DNA from: GCA-003244245 sp036494005
Lineage (GTDB): Bacteria > Actinomycetota > Actinomycetes > Mycobacteriales > Pseudonocardiaceae
DNA length: 64,000 nucleotides
Direction of reading: 5' to 3'
NCBI GenBank assembly: GCA_036494005.1
Contig: DASXOV010000082.1
Coordinates: 1 to 64,000 of the forward strand
In this document: positions 33,193 through 42,200 of the stretch, piece after piece
Position numbering within the stretch: position 1 is the first letter of the stretch
How the letters are laid out: every line of letters begins with the position of its first letter
Made by a program: the position numbers and the translations under genes
The notes under the pieces: generated by a model
What the model was told of the DNA's origin: nothing
The model's database searches: none
Seen by the model: the letters and a program-made list of their open reading frames with translations, nothing else

Positions 33193-34731
33193 ATGCGGGT
33201 GCCCCTGACCGTCGCCGACTTCCTGACCCGCGGCGAGACCGCGTTCGGGGCATCCGTGGCGGTGCTTGACGAACCGACCCAGCCGGCCTTGCCGGTACCC
33301 GCCACGACTTACCGTGAGTTGGGCAGGAGGGTACGCGCCTGGCAAGCCGGGCTGGACGCCCTCGGCGTGGGCGAGGGTGAGCGGGTGGCTGTGGTCAGCC
33401 ACAATTCGGCCCGGTTGTTCGAGCTGCTGCACGCCGTGGCCGGCAGTGGCCGGATCTGCGTGCCGGTGAACTTCCGGCTCCGCTCCGACGAGGTCGACTA
33501 CATCGTGTCGCACAGCGGGTCCGCTGTGCTGCTGGTCGATCCCGAATGCGACGAAGCGCTCAAAGAGGTGACTGCCCGGCATCGCTTCGTGCTCGGTACC
33601 GAGACCGAGGAAAACCTGATGCGGTTCGACGCCGAGCCGCGCCCGTGGACCGCGCCGGACGAGGACTCGACGGCCACGGTCAACTACACCTCGGGCACCA
33701 CCGCCCGCCCCAAGGGGGTGCAGCTGTCGCACCGCAACGTGTGGATCAATGCGGTGACCTTCGCCATGCACGTCCGCGCCTGGGAGCGCGACGTCTACCT
33801 GCACACCCTGCCGATGTTCCACTGCAACGGCTGGGGTATGCCGTTCGGGCTCGCCGGGCTGGGCGCCACGCAGGTGGTGCTGCGGAGGGTGGACGGCGCG
33901 GAGATCCTGCGGCGAGTGGACGAGCACGGCGTGACCCTGATGTGCGGGGCACCGGCGGTGTGGAACGCCGTACTCGACGCCGCCACCACCTGGGACGGCG
34001 AGATCCCGGGTCGCGGGAGGGTTCGGCTGGTCTGTGCCGGTGCGCCGCCGCCCACCCGGACGATCCAGCGGATCGGTGACGAACTGGGCTGGGAGTTCAC
34101 CCAGCTCTACGGGCTGACCGAGACCGCGCCGTTGCTCACCTTCAACCGCGCCTCGCCTGCCGACGACGACCTGCCTGCCGAGGAGCGCGCCCGCCGATTG
34201 TCCCGGGCGGGCGCACCCGCCCTGGGCGTGCGGATCAGCACCTCGGAGTCCGGGGAGGTGCTGGCCCGTTCCAACGTCGTCATGAGTGGCTACTGGGAGA
34301 ACCCGGAGGCCTCGCACGAGGTGCTGGTCGACGGCTGGTTCCACACCGGAGACGGCGGATCGGTGGACCAGGAGGGTTATCTGTCGATCTCGGACCGCAG
34401 GAAGGACGTGATCATCACCGGCGGTGAGAACGTGTCGTCGATCGAGGTGGAGGACTGCGTGTTCAGCCATCCCGCGGTGGCCGAGGTCGCGGTGATCGGT
34501 GTCCCGTCCGATCGGTGGGGTGAGACGATCAAGGCGCTGGTCGTGATCGCCGAGGGGCAGCAGGTCACCGAGGACGAGATCATCAAGCACTGTAAGGCCA
34601 GGCTGGCCGGTTACAAGTCGCCGACGTCGGTGGAGTTCCGCCAGGAGATCCCGCGCACCGCAACGGGGAAGATCCAGAAATTCAAGCTCCGCGAGGAGTA
34701 CTGGGCGGGGCGGGAGCGCCAGGTGAACTGA
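33193..34731 (+). CDS. AMP-forming acyl-CoA synthetase
   Basis: 512-residue ANL-superfamily enzyme activating a carboxylic acid as acyl-AMP and then acyl-CoA. P-loop TVNYTSGTTARPKGVQ (near 160), YGLTETAP (near 310), HTGDGG and DRRKDVIITGGENVSSIEVE (hinge), and catalytic lysine in RTATGKIQKFKL near the C-terminus are all intact. Chain length of the acid is not predictable. ATG 33193 is preceded by GGAGGTAGCAGCC. It is divergent from acn and takes the position of the small membrane protein gene that sits there in mycobacteria. Confidence 0.9.
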   Translation: MRVPLTVADFLTRGETAFGASVAVLDEPTQPALPVPATTYRELGRRVRAWQAGLDALGVGEGERVAVVSHNSARLFELLHAVAGSGRICVPVNFRLRSDEVDYIVSHSGSAVLLVDPECDEALKEVTARHRFVLGTETEENLMRFDAEPRPWTAPDEDSTATVNYTSGTTARPKGVQLSHRNVWINAVTFAMHVRAWERDVYLHTLPMFHCNGWGMPFGLAGLGATQVVLRRVDGAEILRRVDEHGVTLMCGAPAVWNAVLDAATTWDGEIPGRGRVRLVCAGAPPPTRTIQRIGDELGWEFTQLYGLTETAPLLTFNRASPADDDLPAEERARRLSRAGAPALGVRISTSESGEVLARSNVVMSGYWENPEASHEVLVDGWFHTGDGGSVDQEGYLSISDRRKDVIITGGENVSSIEVEDCVFSHPAVAEVAVIGVPSDRWGETIKALVVIAEGQQVTEDEIIKHCKARLAGYKSPTSVEFRQEIPRTATGKIQKFKLREEYWAGRERQVN

Positions 34732-34856
34732 CTTCTGACACCGGATTCAGCCGTCATGTGACACATGTGGCGGAAGTTACGGCGGTGGCGCTTCGGTGGT
34801 CCGGTCGTGCGACCGATGGCAAGACCGGACACCACCGTTGGTCCGGGGGGAACCGC

Positions 34857-36131
34857 GTGAGCATCCGACAACATCGCTGTGCGGTACGCCGTGGGGTGGC
34901 GGTCAGTGCGCTCGCCACGGCGGTTCTCGTCGGGCAACCGGCAGTGGGCCACGCCACGCCGCCCCCGCCCGATCCCCCCGACGACCAGGTCGCGGCGGCC
35001 CGCCAGCACGCGGAGTCCGTTGCCGGCCAGGTCGGCAGGCTGACCAACCAGGTCGCCGAGGCCGATGCGGCCTTGCTGGCTCTCCAGTCCGAGGTCGAGC
35101 TCAAGCGGGAGAAGACCAACAAGGCGCTCATCGAGCTGCAGGCCGCGCGGTCTGCAGCCGCCGCCGCACAGGCGGCCGCCCGGGATGCGCGGGCCGGCGC
35201 CGACGCCGCCGGCAGGCAGATCACCGATGCACGGCACGAGATCGACCAGTTCGCCGCCGCGAGTTACCGGCAGGGCAGCACGCTCGGCTCCGCCTCGGCG
35301 TTTCTGGGTTCGGACGGCCCGAACGACGTGCTGGCCAGAGCCGAGCTACTCGGCGACGTGGGGGCCGAGCGGATCGACGCGTTGCAGGACATGCGGCGGG
35401 CGCGTATTCAGGCGGCCAATGCGGACGCGCGGGCTCGGCAGACAGTGGTCGCTGCGCGCTCCGCAGCGCAGGCCACGGCCGGTGCCATGGCCGCTGCCGA
35501 TTCGGCCTACCAGGGTGCCATGGCCGCCGCGACGAGGCAGGCCGGTCAGGCCGCTGCCCTGGTGCAGCGCAAATCCGGTGTCGAGCGGCAGCTCACCGAG
35601 GCACAGAACACCCTGTCCGGACTCGCCGGACAGCGGCAGCGCTACGCGCAGTGGACTCTCGATCGGGATCGTGCCCAGCCTGCGCCGGTCGTCGACGCCC
35701 GTGCGGGCGTGTTGGCGTCGACCGTGATCAGCCGGGCGATGGCGCAACGTGGCGTGCGCTACTCGTGGGGCGGAGGCGACGCGCATGGAGCGACCCCCGG
35801 TATCAGGGACGGTGGCATCGCGGACCGCTATGGCGACTACCGCACGGCCGGTTTCGACTGCTCCGGCCTGATGATCTACGCCTTCGCCGCGGTGCTCGGC
35901 TATTCGCTACCGCACTACAGCGGTGCCCAGTACGACGCCGGGCGCAAGGTGCCGATGGCCAAGAAGCGCCCCGGTGACATGCTGTTCTGGAGCCTCGGCG
36001 GCGAGATCCATCATGTGGCGCTCTACCTCGGCAACGAGCAGATGATCGAGGCACCGTACTCGGGCGGCGCGGTCCGGGTCACCGCAGTGCGTTACAACGG
36101 CATCCAGCCTTACGCGGTCCGGATGCTGTGA
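34857..36131 (+). CDS. Secreted NlpC/P60 peptidoglycan peptidase, RipA-like
   Basis: 424 residues. GTG 34857 (with GGGGGGA upstream) gives a signal peptide: RRGVAVSALATAVLVGQPAVGHA, likely cut before TPPPP. Residues about 40-280 are a long coiled coil rich in Ala, Gln and Arg; the last 140 residues are an NlpC/P60 domain with catalytic Cys in GFDCSGLMIYAF, His in IHHVALYLG and the polar third residue after NEQMIEAPYS. In mycobacteria RipA cleaves peptide cross-links at the division septum, with the coiled coil holding it inactive; the same role is likely. Only one copy here (mycobacteria have ripA and ripB). Confidence 0.9.
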   Translation: MSIRQHRCAVRRGVAVSALATAVLVGQPAVGHATPPPPDPPDDQVAAARQHAESVAGQVGRLTNQVAEADAALLALQSEVELKREKTNKALIELQAARSAAAAAQAAARDARAGADAAGRQITDARHEIDQFAAASYRQGSTLGSASAFLGSDGPNDVLARAELLGDVGAERIDALQDMRRARIQAANADARARQTVVAARSAAQATAGAMAAADSAYQGAMAAATRQAGQAAALVQRKSGVERQLTEAQNTLSGLAGQRQRYAQWTLDRDRAQPAPVVDARAGVLASTVISRAMAQRGVRYSWGGGDAHGATPGIRDGGIADRYGDYRTAGFDCSGLMIYAFAAVLGYSLPHYSGAQYDAGRKVPMAKKRPGDMLFWSLGGEIHHVALYLGNEQMIEAPYSGGAVRVTAVRYNGIQPYAVRML

Positions 36132-36275
36132 TCGGATTGGATGGGCCCCGGACCTGCTGCTGCTGATCTGATCGCGCGATACCGTCTTCACAGAGGTCAC
36201 ACCGGCGCAGCGGTTTGGTCTGCGGGAACGGGGCAGCGCTGTGTCCTCAGCCGGATGGGCGTGCAAGGTGGGAAT

Positions 36276-36309
36276 GGGTGTACTGGTCGCGTGGGTGTAC
36301 CGGTCGGAT
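36276..36309 (+). repeat. 17-bp direct repeat before moxR
   Basis: GGGTGTACTGGTCGCGT (36276-36292) and GGGTGTACCGGTCGGAT (36293-36309), 14 of 17 identical, ending 19 bases before the moxR GTG. Could be paired binding sites or a degenerate tandem duplication. Confidence 0.8.
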
Positions 36310-36328
36310 GGGCGTTTTGGGAGGATCT

Positions 36329-37426
36329 GTGAGTGAAGCCGATGGCGTGGCGCCGGTTCCCGCCGCGCCCGGCGACGGCGGTTACCCGACAACTCCGGCC
36401 CGGGATGCCCAGCTGCTGGAGCGGACCGTTTTCGAGGTCAAACGGGTCATCGTGGGCCAGGACAGGTTGGTCGAGCGGATGCTCGTCGGCCTGCTGGCCA
36501 GGGGGCACCTGCTGCTGGAAGGCGTCCCCGGAGTGGCCAAGACCCTCGCGGTGGAGACGATCGCCCGCGTGGTGGGTGGGTCGTTCGCCCGCATCCAGTT
36601 CACCCCGGACCTGGTGCCGTCCGACATCCTCGGCACCCGAATCTACCGGCCGGGGCGGGAACAGTTCGACGTCGAACTCGGCCCGGTGATGGCCAACTTC
36701 GTCCTCGCCGACGAGATCAACCGTGCGCCGGCCAAGGTGCAGTCGGCCCTGCTGGAGGTCATGGCCGAGCGGCAGGTGTCGATCGGCGGTATCACTCACC
36801 CCACTCCCGACCCGTTCCTCGTGCTGGCCACCCAGAACCCGATCGAGAACGAGGGCGTCTACCCGCTCCCCGAGGCTCAACGTGATCGCTTCCTGTTCAA
36901 GCTCCAGGTGGACTACCCGTCCGTCGAGGAGGAGCGGGAGATCGTCTACCGGATGGGGGTACGTCCCCCCGAGCCGCACCGGGTGCTCGATCCGGGCGAG
37001 CTGACCCGGCTCCAGGAGGTCGCGGCACAGGTTTTCGTGCACCACGCCTTGGTCGATTACGTCGTGCGCTTGGTGGTGGCCACCCGCACCCCTGCCGAAC
37101 ACGGCCTGTCCGATGTCGCCGCGTGGGTGGCATACGGTGCCTCGCCGCGGGCGACCCTCGGCATCGTCGCGGCGACCCGCGCGCTGGCGCTGATCCGCGG
37201 TCGGGACTACGTGCTGCCGCAGGACGTCGTCGACGTCGCCGCCGATGTGCTGCGGCACCGCCTTGTGCTGTCCTACGACGCGCTGGCCGATGGGGTTCCC
37301 GTCGAACACATCGTGACCCGGGTACTGCAGACGGTGCCGCTACCGCAGGTGTCGGCCCGTCCCCAGGCCGCGGCCCCGGCTGCCCACGGCCCGGGTGCTG
37401 CGGCTGGGGTTGCCGGGCGAACCTAG
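36329..37426 (+). CDS. moxR: MoxR-type AAA+ ATPase
   Basis: 365 residues. MoxR chaperone-like ATPase: Walker A GVPGVAKTLAVE, Walker B FVLADEINRAPAKVQSALLEVM, sensor 1 ATQNPIENEG. MoxR proteins act with partner VWA proteins to assemble or activate cell-envelope or metalloprotein complexes. GTG 36329 follows GGAGGATCT; upstream in-frame sequence looks non-coding. First gene of moxR-DUF58-VWA, the standard set, next to the RipA-like peptidase as in mycobacteria. Confidence 0.93.
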   Translation: MSEADGVAPVPAAPGDGGYPTTPARDAQLLERTVFEVKRVIVGQDRLVERMLVGLLARGHLLLEGVPGVAKTLAVETIARVVGGSFARIQFTPDLVPSDILGTRIYRPGREQFDVELGPVMANFVLADEINRAPAKVQSALLEVMAERQVSIGGITHPTPDPFLVLATQNPIENEGVYPLPEAQRDRFLFKLQVDYPSVEEEREIVYRMGVRPPEPHRVLDPGELTRLQEVAAQVFVHHALVDYVVRLVVATRTPAEHGLSDVAAWVAYGASPRATLGIVAATRALALIRGRDYVLPQDVVDVAADVLRHRLVLSYDALADGVPVEHIVTRVLQTVPLPQVSARPQAAAPAAHGPGAAAGVAGRT

Positions 37427-37447
37427 CCGGATGACGGCCCGAGCGAG

Positions 37448-38434
37448 ATGCGAGACGACGGCCCACCCGACATGACGGGGCGGACGGACGGGGGCGAGCG
37501 GCACAGCTGGGCTCCGCCTGCCTTGCGCGACGGGCGGATGGATGCCGCCCTGCGGGCCCTGGAACTGACCGTGGCACGCCGGCTCGACGGTCTGCTGCAG
37601 GGCAACCACCTGGGCCTGGTGCCGGGTCCCGGCACCGAACCGGGGGAGGCCAGGACCTACCAGCCAGGAGACGACGTCCGGCGGATGGACTGGGCGGTCA
37701 CGGCGCGGACCACCGTGCCGCACATCCGGGAGACCGTGGCCGACCGGGAACTGGAGACCTGGCTGGCCGTGGACCTGTCGGCCAGCCTCGACTTCGGCAC
37801 AGCCGACTGCGACAAACGGGAACTCGCTGTGGCTGCCTGCGCCGCCATGGCACACCTGACCCGAGGTGGCGGCAACCGGGTGGGTGCGGTGGTCAGCACC
37901 GGCGCGGAGGTGCTGCGTGTCCCGGCCCGCGGCGGACTGCCGCACGCCAGGGGGATGATCCGCCGGATCGCCCAGCTGCCGCGCGCCGCCGAGGGCGTCC
38001 GCGGTGACCTCGCCGGCACACTGGAGCTGCTGCGTCGTCCGCCGCGTCGCCGGGGACTCGTGGTGGTGATCTCCGACTTCCTGGGTCCTCGGTCCGGTGA
38101 CGTGTTCGACTGGGAACGTCCCATGCGCGGGCTGTCGACGCGGCATGATCTGATCGCGATCGAGGTGCTCGATCCCCGCGACCTCGAACTGCCCGACATG
38201 GGCGCGGTCGTGCTGGCGGATCCGGAAACGGGACGACGCAAGGAGGTCGTGACCACGCCGTTGCTGCGGCGGGAGTTCGCGGCGGCGGCCGCGGAGCACC
38301 GGGAGGACGTCGCCGCGGCACTTCGGGCATGTGGTGCAGCTCACCTGACGCTGCGCACCGACTCGGACTGGGTGGCCGACATGGTGCGCTTCGCGGCGTT
38401 TCGTAAACGCCGCTGGTCGGGCGGGGTCGCATGA
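37448..38434 (+). CDS. DUF58 protein of the MoxR module
   Basis: 328 residues. DUF58 signature YQPGDDVRRMDWAVTART (near 65-82) is intact; the rest resembles a von Willebrand-like fold (LAVDLSASLDF). DUF58 proteins are obligate neighbours of MoxR ATPases and probably their substrate or adaptor. No membrane segment is evident. The stop overlaps the ATG of the VWA gene. Confidence 0.9.
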   Translation: MRDDGPPDMTGRTDGGERHSWAPPALRDGRMDAALRALELTVARRLDGLLQGNHLGLVPGPGTEPGEARTYQPGDDVRRMDWAVTARTTVPHIRETVADRELETWLAVDLSASLDFGTADCDKRELAVAACAAMAHLTRGGGNRVGAVVSTGAEVLRVPARGGLPHARGMIRRIAQLPRAAEGVRGDLAGTLELLRRPPRRRGLVVVISDFLGPRSGDVFDWERPMRGLSTRHDLIAIEVLDPRDLELPDMGAVVLADPETGRRKEVVTTPLLRREFAAAAAEHREDVAAALRACGAAHLTLRTDSDWVADMVRFAAFRKRRWSGGVA

Positions 38435-39414
38435 GTTGGGGCGGATTCACCGCGCCGATCTGGTTCCTGCTGTTGGTAGTGATCGCCGGGCTGCTGGCCG
38501 GGTACCTGTGGATGTTGCGCAGGCAGCGCAGGCACCTCCTGCGCTTCGCGAACCTCGCCATGCTGGAGAGCGTCGCGCCACGTCGTCCGGGTTGGCATCG
38601 GCACGTGCCGGTGGCGCTGCTACTCGTCGCACTCGTGCTGTTCACCGTCGCGCTGGCCGGTCCGACCGCAGCGCAGAAAGTACCCAGAAACCGGGCCACC
38701 GTCATCCTGGTCATCGACGTGTCGCTGTCCATGCAGGCCACCGACATCGAACCGAGCAGGCTGGCGGCGGCCCAGCGCTCGGCGAAGGGCTTCGCCGAGA
38801 AGCTGACCCCCGGGGTCAACCTGGGCCTGGTCTCGTTCGCCGGTTCGGCGACGGTGCTGGTCTCACCGACCACCGAGCGCGCGTCGGTCACCCAGGCGAT
38901 CGACAGTCTCAAACTCGCCGAGGCCACCGGTACCGGCGAGGCCGTCTTCGCCGCGTTGTCCGCGATCGACGCGTTCGGCGCCGTGGTCGCGGACGCCGAG
39001 GGCCCGCCACCCGCGCGGATCGTGTTGCTCAGCGACGGCAAGCAGACCGTGCCCACCCCCGATCCCGACGATCCGCGTGGTGCGTTCAACGCCGCCCGGA
39101 TCGCGGCGCGGTCGAAGGTCCCGATCTCCACGATTTCGTTCGGAACGGAATACGGCCGCGTCGAGATCAACGGTTCCTGGCAGGACGTGCGCGCCGACGA
39201 CGACTCGATGCGGCGCATCGCGGAACTGTCCGGCGGGGAGTTCTACAACGCTGCCAGCGCGGGTCAGCTCAGAGAGGTCTATGACACGCTGGGCGAGCAG
39301 ATCGGCTATGAGACCAAGCGGACCGACGCGAGCAAGCCGTGGTTGATCGCGGGCACGTTCGCCGCCGTCCTGGCCGCGGCCGGCGCAGTGGCGATCGGCC
39401 AGCGATTGCCATAG
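38431..39414 (+). CDS. Membrane-anchored VWA-domain protein
   Basis: 327 residues. Two N-terminal membrane helices (about 8-25 and 55-75), a von Willebrand A domain with intact MIDAS motif DVSLS (near 97-101) plus the later Thr and Asp positions (GTGEAVFAAL, LLSDGKQ), and a C-terminal helix (WLIAGTFAAVLAAAGAVAI). BatA-like partner of MoxR. Coupled to the DUF58 gene by an ATGA overlap. Confidence 0.9.
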   Translation: MSWGGFTAPIWFLLLVVIAGLLAGYLWMLRRQRRHLLRFANLAMLESVAPRRPGWHRHVPVALLLVALVLFTVALAGPTAAQKVPRNRATVILVIDVSLSMQATDIEPSRLAAAQRSAKGFAEKLTPGVNLGLVSFAGSATVLVSPTTERASVTQAIDSLKLAEATGTGEAVFAALSAIDAFGAVVADAEGPPPARIVLLSDGKQTVPTPDPDDPRGAFNAARIAARSKVPISTISFGTEYGRVEINGSWQDVRADDDSMRRIAELSGGEFYNAASAGQLREVYDTLGEQIGYETKRTDASKPWLIAGTFAAVLAAAGAVAIGQRLP

Positions 39415-39515
39415 CCCCGACCACGGCGGTGTGGCTCCGGTGCCCACCGGGTGACGGCGCGCAAGTGGTAACCGGCTCACCCACGATGATCCGGTAACGT
39501 CGTCGCTGAATCTCA

Positions 39516-39562
39516 ACTCAGCTGAACCTCCATCCCGCTGAGCCACACTCAGCTGGATCCTC
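39516..39562 (+). repeat. Direct repeats in the fabG1 leader
   Basis: ACTCAGCTGAACCTC (39516-39530) and ACTCAGCTGGATCCTC (39547-39562), with an inverted relative (GCTGAG at 39537-39542) between them. They lie 26-72 bases upstream of the fabG1 start, where a FAS-II regulator could bind. Confidence 0.75.
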
Positions 39563-39587
39563 AACCCAACCGACCGGAGGCGCGATC

Positions 39588-40292
39588 GTGGCTCGTTCCG
39601 TCCTCGTCACCGGAGGCAACCGCGGCATCGGCCTGGCCATCGCCCTCGCCTTCGCCAAGCAGGGCGACAAGGTGGCGGTGACCCACCGGGGGTCCGGAGC
39701 ACCCGAGGGCCTGCTCGGTGTGCAGTGTGATGTCACCGACGGTGCCGCCGTGGACGCGGCCTTCGCCGAGGCCGAGCAGGCGCACGGACCGGTCGAGGTG
39801 CTTGTCTCCAATGCCGGGATCACCGACGACACCTTGCTGCTGCGGATGACCGAGCAGCAGTTCTCCCGGGTCCTGGACGCGAATCTCACCGGCTCCTACC
39901 GGGTGGCAAAGCGTGCCGCGAAGAGCATGCTCCGGGCTCGCTGGGGCCGGATGGTGTTCATCTCGTCGGTGGTGGGGCTCTCGGGTGGCGCCGGGCAGGT
40001 GAACTACGCGGCGAGCAAGGCCGGACTGATCGGTGTTGCCCGCTCGATCGCCCGTGAGCTGGGATCCCGGTCGATCACCGCCAACGTGGTGGCGCCCGGC
40101 TACGTCAGCACGGACATGACCTCGGAACTGCCTGAGGCGCGGCGGGAGGAGATCCTGGGGTCGATCCCGCTCCGTCGGCAGGCCAGCCCCGAGGACGTCG
40201 CCGCGGCGGTGACGTTCCTCGCATCCGAAGCGGCGGGCTACATCACCGGAGCGGTGCTGCCGGTCGACGGCGGACTGGGGATGGGTCACTGA
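39588..40292 (+). CDS. fabG1: FabG1/MabA, 3-oxoacyl-ACP reductase
   Basis: 234-residue SDR. NADP-binding TGGNRGIGLAIALAFA, NAGIT, catalytic Ser-Tyr-Lys (SSVVGLSG, NYAASKAGLIG) and APGYVSTDMT. Reduces 3-oxoacyl-ACP in the FAS-II elongation cycle. GTG 39588 follows CCGGAGG. Located directly upstream of inhA, the order known from mycobacteria, supporting MabA rather than a generic FabG. Confidence 0.93.
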   Translation: MARSVLVTGGNRGIGLAIALAFAKQGDKVAVTHRGSGAPEGLLGVQCDVTDGAAVDAAFAEAEQAHGPVEVLVSNAGITDDTLLLRMTEQQFSRVLDANLTGSYRVAKRAAKSMLRARWGRMVFISSVVGLSGGAGQVNYAASKAGLIGVARSIARELGSRSITANVVAPGYVSTDMTSELPEARREEILGSIPLRRQASPEDVAAAVTFLASEAAGYITGAVLPVDGGLGMGH

Positions 40293-40360
40293 GCGACCTC
40301 CTGGGGCACGACCCCGGGAGCAGCGGCCGGCCGGACCGCTGCTGGCGAGAAGGAGGGCAT

Positions 40361-41128
40361 GTGGCGGGTCTGCTGGAGAAGAAGCGACTGCTGATCACCG
40401 GGGTGATCACCGATGCGTCGATCGCGTTCCACGTGGCGCGGGCGGCGCAGGAACAGGGTGCCCAGGTGGTGCTCACCGGATATGGCCGGTTACGGCTGGT
40501 GGAGCGCATCGCCCAGCGGCTGCCGGAGCCGGCGCCGGTGCTGGAGCTCGATGTCCAGGACCAGGCCCAGCTGAACTCACTGGCCGAGCGGGTGGGCGAG
40601 CAGGTCGGCGGGCTGGACGGCGTGCTGCATTCCATCGGTTTCGCCCCGGCGTCCTGCCTGGGCGGGGGATTCCTCGATGCACCATGGGAGGACGTGGCCA
40701 CCGCGATGCAGGTGTCCGCCTATTCCTTCAAATCGCTGGCGATGGCCTGCCGCCCGTTGCTGGGACGTGGTGGCTCGATCGTCGGGATGGACTTCGACAA
40801 TCGGCAGGCCTGGCCAGCTTATGACTGGATGGGAGTGGCGAAGTCGGCGCTGGAGTCGGTGTGCCGGTATCTGGCCCGTGACCTGGGCCCGGACGGTATC
40901 CGGGTGAACCTGGTGGCGGCCGGCCCGGTACGCACCATGGCGGCGAGGTCCATTCCGGGCTTCGCGGCGTTCGAGAATGCCTGGGACGGCCGCGCGCCCC
41001 TGGGCTGGGACATCAACGACCCGACCCCGGTGGCCCGCACCGTGTGCGCACTGCTGTCCGACTGGCTGCCCGCCACCACCGGCTCGATGGTATGGGCGGA
41101 CGGCGGCTTTCACGCGGTGGGCGTCTAA
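40361..41128 (+). CDS. inhA: InhA, enoyl-ACP reductase
   Basis: 255-residue NADH-dependent enoyl-ACP reductase of the FabI/InhA family, last step of each FAS-II cycle and isoniazid/triclosan target in relatives. Marks: LLITGVITDASIAFHVARAAQ, LHSIGFAP, DWMGVAKSALESVCRYLARDLG with the catalytic Tyr (PAYDW) and Lys, and AAGPVRTMAA. GTG 40361 follows AAGGAGGGCAT. The neighbouring fabG1 and hemH complete the mycobacterial-type fabG1-inhA-hemH operon. Confidence 0.94.
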   Translation: MAGLLEKKRLLITGVITDASIAFHVARAAQEQGAQVVLTGYGRLRLVERIAQRLPEPAPVLELDVQDQAQLNSLAERVGEQVGGLDGVLHSIGFAPASCLGGGFLDAPWEDVATAMQVSAYSFKSLAMACRPLLGRGGSIVGMDFDNRQAWPAYDWMGVAKSALESVCRYLARDLGPDGIRVNLVAAGPVRTMAARSIPGFAAFENAWDGRAPLGWDINDPTPVARTVCALLSDWLPATTGSMVWADGGFHAVGV

Positions 41129-41134
41129 AAAGCG

Positions 41135-42196
41135 TTGACCGATGTCGACGCACTGCTGCTGCTCTCCTTCGGTGGGCCGGAGGGGCCAGATCAGGTGCGT
41201 CCGTTCCTGGAGAACGTGACCCGTGGGCGAGGTGTGCCCCCCGAGCGGCTGGACGAGGTGGCGCAGCATTATCTGCATTTCGGTGGGGTGTCCCCGATCA
41301 ACCGCCGCAACCGAGACCTGATCACCGCGATCGATCGGGCACTGGTGGCCGCCGGGCTGGAGTTACCGGTGTATTTCGGCAACCGCAACTGGCACCCGCT
41401 GGTGGAGGACACGGTCGCCGCCATGACCGCCGACGGTGTGCGCAATGCACTGGTGTTCGCCACATCGGCGTGGGGCGGGTACTCCGGTTGCCGCCAGTAC
41501 CACGAGGACATCGCCCGAGCCCGGGCGGCTGTCGGCCCTGATGCCCCGAATCTGGTCAAACTGCGGCAGTTCTTCGACCATCCGCTGATCGTCGCGGTCT
41601 GTGCCGATGCGCTGCGCGCCGCCCGCGAGCAGGCCGGGCCTGCCGCACGGGTGGTCTTCACCGCGCACTCGGTTCCGGTCGCCGCGGACGCCGCCGCAGG
41701 ACTCGTCACCGACGGCGGTCACCGCTATTCACGTCAGGTCACGGAGGCTGCCCGGCTGGTCGCTGCCGCGGCAGGGCTGGGCGGAATCGATGCGGGCGAG
41801 GGCCACGACGTGGTGTGGCAGTCCCGTTCGGGCCCCCCGCAGGTGCCGTGGCTGGAGCCCGATGTGCTGGACCACCTCGACGCGCTGCACGCTCGTGGCG
41901 TCAGCGGCGTCGTGGTGGCCCCGATCGGTTTCGTGTCCGACCACCTCGAGGTGCTCTGGGATCTCGACCACGAGGCCCGGGATCGGGCCGATGCCCTCGG
42001 TATGGGCTTTGCCCGGGCAGCGACTCCGGGCACTGATCCGCGCTGCGCCGAGATGGTCGTCGAACTCATCGCGGAGCATCTGCGCGGGGCGGCCGAGCGA
42101 CGGTGCTCGCGCGTTCCGGCGGCCGGCCACGGAGTGAACGGGACACCGTGCGCACCGGGCTGCTGCGAGCCGGTGCGTGCAGTGCGCCCGCGGTAG
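41135..42196 (+). CDS. hemH: Ferrochelatase (coproporphyrin type) with Fe-S ligands
   Basis: 353 residues. Inserts iron into the porphyrin in the last part of haem synthesis; actinobacterial enzymes use coproporphyrin III (also named CpfC). Core motifs: LLSFGGPEGP, GNRNWHP, SAWGGYSGCRQYHEDI, FTAHSVP (catalytic His), VVAPIGFVSDHLEV. The C-terminus PCAPGCCEP plus the Cys of YSGCRQY matches the [2Fe-2S] ligand set known for mycobacterial ferrochelatase. TTG 41135 is six bases after the inhA stop with no clear ribosome site, so re-initiation is likely. Confidence 0.93.
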   Translation: MTDVDALLLLSFGGPEGPDQVRPFLENVTRGRGVPPERLDEVAQHYLHFGGVSPINRRNRDLITAIDRALVAAGLELPVYFGNRNWHPLVEDTVAAMTADGVRNALVFATSAWGGYSGCRQYHEDIARARAAVGPDAPNLVKLRQFFDHPLIVAVCADALRAAREQAGPAARVVFTAHSVPVAADAAAGLVTDGGHRYSRQVTEAARLVAAAAGLGGIDAGEGHDVVWQSRSGPPQVPWLEPDVLDHLDALHARGVSGVVVAPIGFVSDHLEVLWDLDHEARDRADALGMGFARAATPGTDPRCAEMVVELIAEHLRGAAERRCSRVPAAGHGVNGTPCAPGCCEPVRAVRPR

Positions 42197-42200
42197 CCGG

